A DNA stretch of 5,499 nucleotides from Chloroflexota bacterium (lineage in GTDB: Bacteria; Chloroflexota; Chloroflexia; JAMDCE01): the NCBI GenBank assembly GCA_023489135.1, contig JAMDCE010000406.1:1075-6573 (forward strand), written 5' to 3'. How positions within the stretch are numbered: position 1 is the first letter of the stretch; every line of letters starts with the position of its first letter. This document shows positions 1-5,291 of this stretch, in pieces. Both the position numbers and the translations under genes were made by a program. Under the pieces are notes generated by a model that was not told the origin of the DNA, made no database searches, and saw only the letters and a program-made list of their open reading frames with translations.

Positions 1-147
1 TTTGGAGGTGTCCACTATCCGGTTGACGTAGCCGCCAGCGCCGTGCTTGGGACAATATGGGCGTTTCTCTTCTTCAAACTCGATCCTTGGCTCGCTTACC
101 CTTTCAATTTGGTGATCGGTGTCGCTCGGCGTGTGCGCCTGGCTTAA
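1..147 (+). CDS. PAP2-superfamily membrane phosphatase, C-terminal fragment
   Basis: The window opens inside a reading frame in frame 1 that gives 48 residues and ends with TAA at 145-147. Near its start it reads GGVHYPVDVAASAVLG, which matches the third PAP2 motif (G-x-H-Y-P-x-D-V followed by small residues and Gly). The His there is the family's catalytic base. A hydrophobic helix (TIWAFLFF) and a short basic tail (ARRVRLA) follow, as in the last transmembrane segment and cytoplasmic end of type-2 phosphatidic acid phosphatases and BcrC-like undecaprenyl-diphosphatases. The N-terminal motifs lie outside the window, so the substrate cannot be told. The downstream DedA gene is 73 bp away on the same strand. 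DedA proteins are also tied to undecaprenyl-phosphate or phospholipid transport, so a shared membrane-lipid role is reasonable but inferred. Confidence 0.75.
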   Translation, partial: FGGVHYPVDVAASAVLGTIWAFLFFKLDPWLAYPFNLVIGVARRVRLA

Positions 148-220
148 AGATTGATCCCTTGAAGGGGGCTACTCGATAAGCCATCTCAAGCCGGGTTTAT
201 ATCGATGTCTTGTGTGAATA

Positions 221-832
221 ATGGTTTTCGATTCCCTTGAGCAAATAGTGAGCACCTGGGGGTACCTCGCTGTTTTTGTCTTCGTCCTGATGGAAAGTAG
301 CGGCATTCCCTTGCCAGGTGAGACGATGCTGCTAACAGCTGCGGTTTACGCTGGTTTGGGGCATCTAAGTATCCAGTGGGTCATCTCACTTGCAGTTGGT
401 GGAGCAATTGTAGGTGATAACCTCGGGTATCTGGCTGGCCGCGTGGGTGGATACCGATTGGTCCGCCGTTACGGCAAGTTCATACATCTGAGTGAGGAGA
501 GGCTTGCCCGGGTCGAGAAGTTCTACCGTCACCATGGAAACAAGACGGTGTTCTTCGGTCGCTTTTTCGCGGTCTTACGAACGTGGGCCGCATTCCTTGC
601 GGGTCTCAATAGGATGCCCTGGCCGGAATTCTTACTATTCAACGCAACTGGTGGCATTCTCTGGGCTGTGATTTACGGCATACTGGGATACAAACTCGCC
701 CAGAACCTTCCGCTACTGCAGAATGTCATACAAGATTGGAAGATCGGTTCTGTATTTTTGGTAGTGGTGGCCGCAATTGTGGTAGCGGTTATTGTGTTGG
801 AGCGCCGATGGCTTCGACGGGTCGGAGGTTAG
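221..832 (+). CDS. DedA-family (SNARE-associated/VTT) integral membrane protein
   Basis: This is a complete 203-residue protein, the usual size for DedA. Conserved parts in order are ESSGIPLPGE at residues 25-34 (the E-x-x-x-x-P-x-P-x-E re-entrant segment), GDNLGYLAGRVGG at 65-77, FFGRFFAVLRTWAAFLAG at 111-128 with the conserved R114 and R120, and MPWPEF followed by a G-x-x-x-W stretch to W148. A last hydrophobic helix (about 176-193) ends in a basic tail. Family members act as lipid scramblases or flippases; some recycle undecaprenyl phosphate and others affect membrane potential and antimicrobial resistance. The ATG at 221 is the first possible start because an in-frame TGA lies at 215-217, six bases upstream. 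No clear Shine-Dalgarno is visible. The stop is TAG. The gene follows the PAP2 gene closely, which suggests co-transcription. Confidence 0.93.
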   Translation: MVFDSLEQIVSTWGYLAVFVFVLMESSGIPLPGETMLLTAAVYAGLGHLSIQWVISLAVGGAIVGDNLGYLAGRVGGYRLVRRYGKFIHLSEERLARVEKFYRHHGNKTVFFGRFFAVLRTWAAFLAGLNRMPWPEFLLFNATGGILWAVIYGILGYKLAQNLPLLQNVIQDWKIGSVFLVVVAAIVVAVIVLERRWLRRVGG

Positions 833-914
833 GCTACCATACAGGAACTGCTGCTCGTACACTACTTGTTAGGCAGGAGGTGGTAGGTTTGGTTAGGCTC
901 GGCGCTTGCGACTA

Positions 915-933
915 GCCTGAAGGTCGATCAGGC
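915..933. terminator. Weak hairpin between convergent genes (possible terminator)
   Basis: The 112 bp between the DedA stop (832) and the ATPase stop (945) contains a perfect 6-bp inverted repeat, GCCTGA/TCAGGC, with a 7-nt loop. It sits 11 nt past the ATPase stop on the minus strand. Neither strand has a T-tract after it, so it does not meet the usual rule for an intrinsic terminator. It is listed because its place between convergent genes is where one is expected. Confidence 0.25.
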
Positions 934-944
934 CCCAGACAGTG

Positions 945-3281
945 CTATTTATTAACCAAGCCTCGTTTGGTTAGCTGCCATCCAAGCTCAAGTAGTACGA
1001 TGGCGAAGGTGGCAACAGCCGCAGTTTGACCAAGCACCACCCATCCGGGAAGGTCGAGTGCAAAGAACTGACGGATTTGAGGTGTAGCAAGCAAAATACC
1101 AAGCCCAGCAACCATTGCCGCTATAAGAGCACTGTGCCAGACAGTGAGGGGTCGTGCCAGAATGATAAGTACCCAAAGCCCAACAAACACGAGGGTAAGC
1201 GTTGCTATCGTGTGAGATTGGCTGAGAGTGACACCTGGATGGAGCCGGGATGCTAGATCAGCAACAAATGTTGCTGATGCTGCAATAAACCCGGCCGGGA
1301 GAGTGAAACGCAGCACCCGGCCAACAAATCCGGGGCGGCATCGTGGGGCCCTTGGCGCAAGAGAGAGGAAGAAGGCTGGAATTCCAATGGTAAGGGTATC
1401 GATCACGGTAAGGTGACGTGGAAGCAAGGGAAACTGCCATCCAACTAGGGCGATTGCCAAGACAAGAAGTGCAATATAAACGGTCTTGGTAAGAAAAAGG
1501 TTGGCAACCCGCTCGATATTGGCCGTAACCTGGCGCCCTTCAGCCACGACCCTTGGAAGTGTGGCAAATCTTCCATCCAAGAGTATGAGCTGAGCAACGG
1601 CCTTTGTCGCGGGAGCCCCCGAACCCATAGCAATGCCGATATCCGCTTTTTTCAGTGCCAGAACATCATTCACTCCATCTCCGGTCATCGCCACCACGTG
1701 GCCTTTTGCCTGGAGGGCTGCGACCATTAGTCGCTTTTGGTGGGGAGTTACCCGACCAAAGACCGTGTGGTCTTCCATTACGGGGGCCAATTCCTGCACA
1801 TCCTCAAGCAGGTTTCGGGCATCAATCGGTGCCCCAACCCCTAATACACCGGCTCGTGTAGCGACCGTGGCAGCCGTGCTTGGATTGTCACCTGAGATCA
1901 CCTTGATGGCCACCCCCTGATCGTAAAAGTACTTTAGTGTAGCGGCGGCATCAGGGCGTACTTTTTCCTCGAGTGTTACAAGCGCCGCCGGCTTGAGGTT
2001 CTTTGGAAGAACCTCTTGGGTGATCTTGCCCTCACTGCGCGAGAGCAAAAGCACTCGGAAACCAGATTGTGCAAGAGATGCAACACGCGCTTGGAGAGAC
2101 TCGTCAAGTCTTGTATGGTCAAGAAGTACCTCGGGAGCACCAAGTACCCAAGTCCCCTTCTTTTCAAACCTTACCGCACTCCATTTACGTTGCGAAGAGA
2201 AGGGAACTGATGCATTGATTTGCCAGCCCTTAGGCGGAGGAAAGGCCTTAGAAATCGCAGCAAGCGTGGGATTAGAGGGCGAGAAAGCTGCGAATGCACC
2301 GAGCGCCTTGTTAAGGTCCTCTTCTGAGTCAAGCGGCTCAAGGCGACTAAAGGAAAGCGCGGGTTCGGTCAACGTCCCGGTTTTGTCAACACAGACGACG
2401 TCGACTCTTGCCAGCCCTTCAACGGCCGGAAGTTCCTGCACGAGCACGTTTCGCCGAGCAAGCCTCAGCACGCTCACTGCAAAGGCTATGCTGGTAAGAA
2501 GGACCAAACCCTGGGGAACGATACCTACTAACCCTGCCACCGTCGCTGATACAGCATCAGAAAACGAGCCATCAGTCCGAAGCTGGCTAAAAAAAAGAAG
2601 TGGTCCAACAGGTATCATAATCCAGGTTACATAGGCGAGGATCTTGTCGATGCCACTGCGCAGTTCAGAAGTGGCAAGCTTGAACTGGCGAGCTTCAGAT
2701 GCAAGTTTCCGTGCGTAGGCTTCTTGCCCAACCTGTGTCGCTCGAAACGTTCCGGCCCCAGCAACCACAAAGCTTCCTGAAAGCACCTCATGGCCGGGCT
2801 TCTTCACAACAGGCAAAGACTCGCCAGTAAGGAGAGACTCATCTACTTCAAGACCGCTAGATGTGAGAACTACCCCATCGGCGATCACCTGGTCCCCCGC
2901 GAGCAGTTCAAGCACATCGTCGAGTACTACCTTCCCTGCAGGGAGCTCAAACCGCCTGCCGTTTCGAATAACCCGTGCTTTCGGAGCAGTAAGCAAATAC
3001 AAACGGTCAAGAGTCCATTTGGCCCGAAGCTCCTGGATAATGCCGATAAGGGTGTTACTCACCAGGACAAGGCCAAAGAGGGCATCTCGGGGGGAGCCCA
3101 CAAGCAGGATAAGCACAAGTAACGCACCGAGAATAGCGTTAAAGCGAGTAAAGACGTTGGCCCGAGCGATATCGGCAAAACTACGGCTCGGGGACTCCTT
3201 GACAGCGTTAACCTGACCGCGCTGGATACGCTCCCTGACTTTGGCGTCTGTTAGACCGTCAAGTTGTGGAAGATCGTCCAT
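945..3281 (-). CDS. ctpE: CtpE-like cation-translocating P-type ATPase
   Basis: This is a full P-type ATPase of about 778-796 residues, like mycobacterial CtpE (about 797). Numbering from the farthest possible start (GTG at 3335), the landmarks are TGES at 170-173, DKTGTLT with the phosphorylated Asp at 317, the nucleotide-binding KWSAV at 384-388, and TGDGVND at 551-557. N-terminal blocks VFTRFNAILGALL, VSNTLIG and VDESLLTGES, plus VLVQELPAVEGLARVDVVC before the DKTGT motif, closely resemble CtpE, which is implicated in calcium uptake in mycobacteria. The calcium-type PEGL motif of transmembrane helix 4 reads PQGL (Q275). Three starts are possible: GTG 3335, ATG 3302 and ATG 3281. None has a good Shine-Dalgarno; 3281 is preferred because family members have about 10 residues before GLTDA and it avoids overlap with the upstream gene, whose stop is 10 nt away. 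It is the last gene of the operon; the stop is TAG. Confidence 0.93.
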   Translation of the reverse strand: MDDLPQLDGLTDAKVRERIQRGQVNAVKESPSRSFADIARANVFTRFNAILGALLVLILLVGSPRDALFGLVLVSNTLIGIIQELRAKWTLDRLYLLTAPKARVIRNGRRFELPAGKVVLDDVLELLAGDQVIADGVVLTSSGLEVDESLLTGESLPVVKKPGHEVLSGSFVVAGAGTFRATQVGQEAYARKLASEARQFKLATSELRSGIDKILAYVTWIMIPVGPLLFFSQLRTDGSFSDAVSATVAGLVGIVPQGLVLLTSIAFAVSVLRLARRNVLVQELPAVEGLARVDVVCVDKTGTLTEPALSFSRLEPLDSEEDLNKALGAFAAFSPSNPTLAAISKAFPPPKGWQINASVPFSSQRKWSAVRFEKKGTWVLGAPEVLLDHTRLDESLQARVASLAQSGFRVLLLSRSEGKITQEVLPKNLKPAALVTLEEKVRPDAAATLKYFYDQGVAIKVISGDNPSTAATVATRAGVLGVGAPIDARNLLEDVQELAPVMEDHTVFGRVTPHQKRLMVAALQAKGHVVAMTGDGVNDVLALKKADIGIAMGSGAPATKAVAQLILLDGRFATLPRVVAEGRQVTANIERVANLFLTKTVYIALLVLAIALVGWQFPLLPRHLTVIDTLTIGIPAFFLSLAPRAPRCRPGFVGRVLRFTLPAGFIAASATFVADLASRLHPGVTLSQSHTIATLTLVFVGLWVLIILARPLTVWHSALIAAMVAGLGILLATPQIRQFFALDLPGWVVLGQTAAVATFAIVLLELGWQLTKRGLVNK

Positions 3282-3291
3282 TTTTATATTC

Positions 3292-4305
3292 TTATCTTTC
3301 ATAAAAAGGGACAGGTGTTTTCGCTTTTTCAGCACCTAACTCAACGGCCTTCTTTAACAGATAATCAAAGTCTTCATCGCGACTTTGTTTTTCCAAGTAA
3401 CCGCGTGAACCAGCCAAATCGCCGGTAGCTTTCCCCGAAGCAGTGGCAGACTCTTCTAGCCGCCCGTTGCCTTTAAAGTATGGGCATCTGAACTCCCTAC
3501 ATCCGTGAGGATGTTTGACGCCGTAATCACAGAGAGGCGTTTCAGCCAAAGGCAGCTCAATTGCTAAACTTTCTTTGAGATAAGCTACCGCCGTAGCGAG
3601 CGAAGTCCTCACATAAGCTTTGCAGCAGCTCGGACCTGTAAGGCCAGCAATTGCCCTTGAGACCCTCGTCACCGCCTCCATAGTGATTCTTTGCTCCGTA
3701 TCCTTTCCGCATCGGGAGCCTGTAATGACGGCAAAGCAGGCTCCAATGGCTGGAGCGATGCCACACACCCCGGTCAGGCCACAATAGCCTCCGTGGGCCT
3801 GTTTTCGGGTGCGGTCAAAGACCTCTTTTATCTGCTGGTTGGTAACTCTCCCCAAGCCTTGGTTCTTGATGGCCGCCATTAATGCTCCACCGGCGATATA
3901 CGCGTGCTGACAGCCCAACATAGGAAGGGTGGGCAGACTCATGGCCGTTTCGGCTATTTCAAAGGGGTTACGAGATCTGCTATTAAATGCGAGGCCTTCC
4001 ACGTTTGCCACAGAATCACGGTTATGGCAGACATCGCAGATATGGTGACCCTTAGAGCAACTTATATGGCCTTGATCAACGGTGCCGCAGTAAATGCACG
4101 TAAATTCCTCGGCCTTTTCGTGATAGGTAAGAGATATACCACAGACCATGCAGTGCTCTGTCGCTTTGGTTCCGAGGTTCTGATCTCTAGGTAACCCTTC
4201 TAAGTTCTTGCCGAGTGACTCAAGGCTGTTGTCGAAATGCCCACCAGCATCTTCAGCGGATGGTCAGCAAAGAGAGGCATTTTCTGCTTTTTCATCATCT
4301 GTCAT
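3292..4305 (-). CDS. Cysteine-rich DUF5714-domain protein with an in-frame UGA at codon 14
   Basis: The frame from the ATG at 4305 to TAA at 3292-3294 gives 337 codons if the TGA at 4266-4264 (codon 14) is read through. Without readthrough the first ATG is at 4149 (285 aa). That start seems wrong because it removes C52, the first Cys of the CMVC knuckle, and no ATG, GTG or TTG lies between. ATG 4305 has GAGGAG 7 nt upstream. Metal-ligand-like residues are C52/C55, C70/C73, C83, H87 and C90/C93 (a zinc-ribbon pair). The domain then shows NPFEIAETAM, MLGCQHAYIAGGAL, GGYCGLTGVCG, GPSCCK (C227, C228) and HPHGCREFRCPYF, a pattern I associate with DUF5714 (usual forms GPEHH, GxCGxxGxCG, GPRCCKR). 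Function is unknown; the cysteines and the ArsR/P-ATPase neighbours suggest metal or redox chemistry. The N-terminus (MTDDEKAENASLC, UGA, PS) resembles Cys-rich tails. It could be a selenoprotein or a gene with an early nonsense mutation. Confidence 0.8.
4235..4252 (-). promoter_or_regulatory. SECIS-like stem-loop after the DUF5714 UGA
   Basis: On the mRNA strand the segment reads AGATGC, TGGTGG, GCATTT. It makes six pairs, one of them G-U, around a six-base loop containing GGU. The loop begins 17 nt after the UGA. Bacterial selenocysteine elements have a short stem about 16-37 nt behind UGA and a G in the first two loop positions, and E. coli fdhF has GGU in its loop. The fit is by eye and the stem is short. 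Confidence 0.4.
4264..4266 (-). other. In-frame UGA, codon 14 of the DUF5714 gene
   Basis: The codon directly follows a Cys codon (TGC TGA). The frame is open from the well-placed ATG at 4305 up to here and from here to the zinc ribbon and DUF5714 core. Candidate readings are selenocysteine (a Cys-Sec pair), a nonsense mutation, or a true stop that makes a 13-residue leader. Confidence 0.7.
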
Positions 4306-4312
4306 TTCCTGT

Positions 4313-4318
4313 CTCCTC
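4313..4318 (-). promoter_or_regulatory. Ribosome binding site that sets the DUF5714 start
   Basis: GAGGAG lies 7 nt before the ATG at 4305. The ATG at 4149 has no comparable sequence, so this site places the true start upstream of the in-frame UGA. Confidence 0.7.
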
Positions 4319-4339
4319 GATTGGTTATTCTATATAGAC

Positions 4340-4379
4340 CGAGAAGCTTCCGTCGTCCGACACCGCTGAAAACTTCTCG
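4340..4379 (-). promoter_or_regulatory. Long hairpin in the arsR-DUF5714 intergenic RNA
   Basis: On the mRNA strand CGAGAAGTTTTC pairs with GGAAGCTTCTCG: 12 pairs, two of them G-U, around a 16-nt loop that can form an inner GTC/GAC stem. It begins 25 nt after the arsR stop and ends 34 nt before the DUF5714 ATG. No U-tract follows, so it is not an ordinary terminator. It may be an mRNA processing or stability element that sets different levels for the repressor and the downstream genes. Confidence 0.5.
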
Positions 4380-4404
4380 ACGCATAGTAGATGAAGATCA
4401 TCGT

Positions 4405-4704
4405 CTAGTGCTCTGCGCTTGCGCGAATCGTAGTCAGCAGTTCGCTGCACGCTTGCACGGTCTTCCAGACCGCGTCATTCACGAGTCAATAGTAGGTGTA
4501 GGCGCCCCGCCGCTCACAACGGGCGATACCACGGTCGCGCAAAATACGCAGGTGGTGCGAGACCAGGGGTTGAGGGAAACCTGTCTCCTGGACCAGGAGC
4601 GTGACTGACTTTCAGGAGGGGGTAAGGGCCTGGACTATCTGGAGACGCGTGGGATCGGCGAGGGCCTTGAAGATCTCGGCCAGAGAGACTGTGGATATCT
4701 GCAT
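4405..4704 (-). CDS. ArsR/SmtB-family transcriptional repressor interrupted by two in-frame UGA codons
   Basis: ATG 4704 to TAG 4405-4407 is exactly 100 codons in one frame, the usual ArsR length. Residues 8-27 read LAEIFKALADPTRLQIVQAL, the typical first helices. Residues 33-54 include SVTLLVQETGFPQP and LVSHHLRIL (the recognition helix region), then RDRGIARCERRGAYTYY for the beta-wing. UGA falls at codon 31 (4614-4612), at the loop where E. coli ArsR has GELCVC, and at codon 73 (4488-4486), where relatives often have Arg in HYRL. There is no frameshift, since family similarity continues in the same frame on both sides. C63 and C86 are the only Cys residues and the usual CVC sensor pair is absent. 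A weak GAGG lies 4 nt before the ATG. It is the first gene after the promoter and probably represses it. It is either a selenoprotein-like gene or a recently decayed pseudogene. Confidence 0.75.
4456..4474 (-). promoter_or_regulatory. SECIS-like stem-loop after the second arsR UGA
   Basis: On the mRNA strand CGCGGTCT pairs with AGACCGTG: eight pairs, one G-U, with the loop GGA beginning 19 nt after the UGA at codon 73. The loop starts with GG, though not GGU. This is the most stable of the three stems. Confidence 0.4.
4585..4599 (-). promoter_or_regulatory. SECIS-like stem-loop after the first arsR UGA
   Basis: On the mRNA strand CTCCT, GGTCC, AGGAG forms a perfect five-pair stem (seven-base arms if the loop closes further) with GGU at the start of the loop. 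The loop begins 17 nt after the UGA at codon 31. This geometry is that of a bacterial SECIS. It also encodes LLVQE, so it could be a chance of coding sequence. Confidence 0.4.
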
Positions 4705-4719
4705 CTATCCTCATCCCTA

Positions 4720-4749
4720 AATAAAAGCATGTACATATCTTGATTTATT
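4720..4749. promoter_or_regulatory. AT-rich dyad, candidate ArsR operator
   Basis: The outer arms are AATAAA (4720-4725) and TTTATT (4744-4749). Inside them is AAG (4725-4727) against CTT (4739-4741), and at the centre the 8-bp palindrome ATGTACAT (4729-4736). The arms are not perfectly co-centred. The half-site ATATCTTGAT resembles ArsR boxes. It overlaps the -10 element and the expected transcription start near 4740, which suits repression by the adjacent ArsR-type protein. Confidence 0.5.
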
Positions 4750-4775
4750 ATAACGATCGAGACCTCTCTTGTCAA
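4747..4775 (-). promoter_or_regulatory. Consensus sigma-70 promoter of the arsR operon
   Basis: On the minus strand TTGACA (4775-4770) is followed by a 17-base spacer and TATAAT (4752-4747), an exact consensus in sequence and spacing. Transcription should begin near 4740, leaving a leader of about 36 nt before the arsR ATG. A promoter this strong normally needs a tight repressor, in keeping with the overlapping dyad. Confidence 0.85.
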
Positions 4776-4978
4776 TGATCCACATCCGGCTCGTCCTGGG
4801 CGAGGGAAAAGGCCCTAGTTTCCGCGTTGAGATTCCCCCTCGCGGCTCGGTGATCTTAGGAGGAAGGGCAGACGCGCCTGGAGAATTAGGCAGACAACCT
4901 CAGGTAGGGTGCTATGATCACCGGCAAAAGAGGCCGACCGTTCACCAAGCTCGGGGCAAGACGGCGGTGAGCACAAAA

Positions 4979-4984
4979 AGGAGG
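4979..4984 (+). promoter_or_regulatory. Strong ribosome binding site for the OsmC-like ORF
   Basis: AGGAGG (within AAAGGAGGT) lies 5 nt before the ATG at 4990. It fixes this start and argues that the short ORF is, or recently was, translated. No convincing plus-strand promoter was seen between 4776 and 4978. Confidence 0.75.
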
Positions 4985-4989
4985 TTCTT

Positions 4990-5289
4990 ATGCGGATCAA
5001 CAACCTAGATGTGAGAACGTCAGGGGAATCTGAAGCGCTGTTGCGGGTAGAGCCGGACCGTAAAAGGCGGACCACCAAGATCTTTGGGTCCTGGAATCTC
5101 GACGAGACCAAGCCCCAGTCCGAGGCTGACATTAGGTACGAAAACGGCGAGGCCCTCGTGGCAGCCGATCATAGCATCTTTGTCGGCGGAGGCGCCCGGC
5201 ACGTGGCTCCTTTTCAATACTGGGGGTACGCCTTCACCGGCTGCTACGCCGCCAGCTTGGCAACCGTAGCGGCCGAGGAGGGCGTGTGA
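4990..5289 (+). CDS. OsmC-like protein, apparently truncated at the C-terminus
   Basis: The 99-residue ORF starts behind a near-perfect Shine-Dalgarno and ends with TGA at 5287-5289. The second half resembles OsmC/Ohr proteins: AADHSIFVGGG (residues 58-68), APFQYW (73-78) and GCYAASLATVAAEEGV (84-99). C85 lies at the position of the first redox Cys on the long central helix. OsmC-family proteins reduce organic hydroperoxides with a Cys pair and are about 135-145 aa; the last 40 or so residues, including the second Cys, are missing. Reading past the TGA gives residues that do not look like OsmC and run antisense to the convergent gene ending at 5292. It is probably a truncated gene or a recombination remnant; the family call rests on short motifs. 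Confidence 0.55.
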   Translation: MRINNLDVRTSGESEALLRVEPDRKRRTTKIFGSWNLDETKPQSEADIRYENGEALVAADHSIFVGGGARHVAPFQYWGYAFTGCYAASLATVAAEEGV

Positions 5290-5291
5290 AT

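Noticed and set aside
1993..2634. Plus-strand ORF of 213 aa opposite the P-type ATPase
   Set aside because: Ser/Arg/Thr-rich antisense shadow of a well-supported gene; no start signal or motif.
3335..3335. GTG at 3335 as the ATPase start
   Set aside because: It would overlap the upstream gene by 44 nt with AAGAAGG too far away, and adds residues that CtpE relatives lack; kept as an alternative only.
3292..4149. Start of the DUF5714 gene at ATG 4149
   Set aside because: It begins between the two Cys of a CMVC zinc knuckle and lacks a ribosome binding site, while ATG 4305 in the same frame has a strong one.
4514..4714. 66-aa minus-strand ORF from ATG 4714
   Set aside because: It is a shifted-frame shadow of the ArsR-type gene; only the +0 frame from 4704 shows ArsR motifs.
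4914..4970. Tiny ORF MITGKRGRPFTKLGARRR
   Set aside because: Eighteen residues with only a weak G-rich upstream stretch and no known counterpart; not enough to call a gene.
4769..5008. Plus-strand ORF of 79 aa between the arsR promoter and the OsmC-like gene
   Set aside because: No ribosome binding site, its start overlaps the -35 element, and its end runs through the OsmC-like start; no family resemblance seen.
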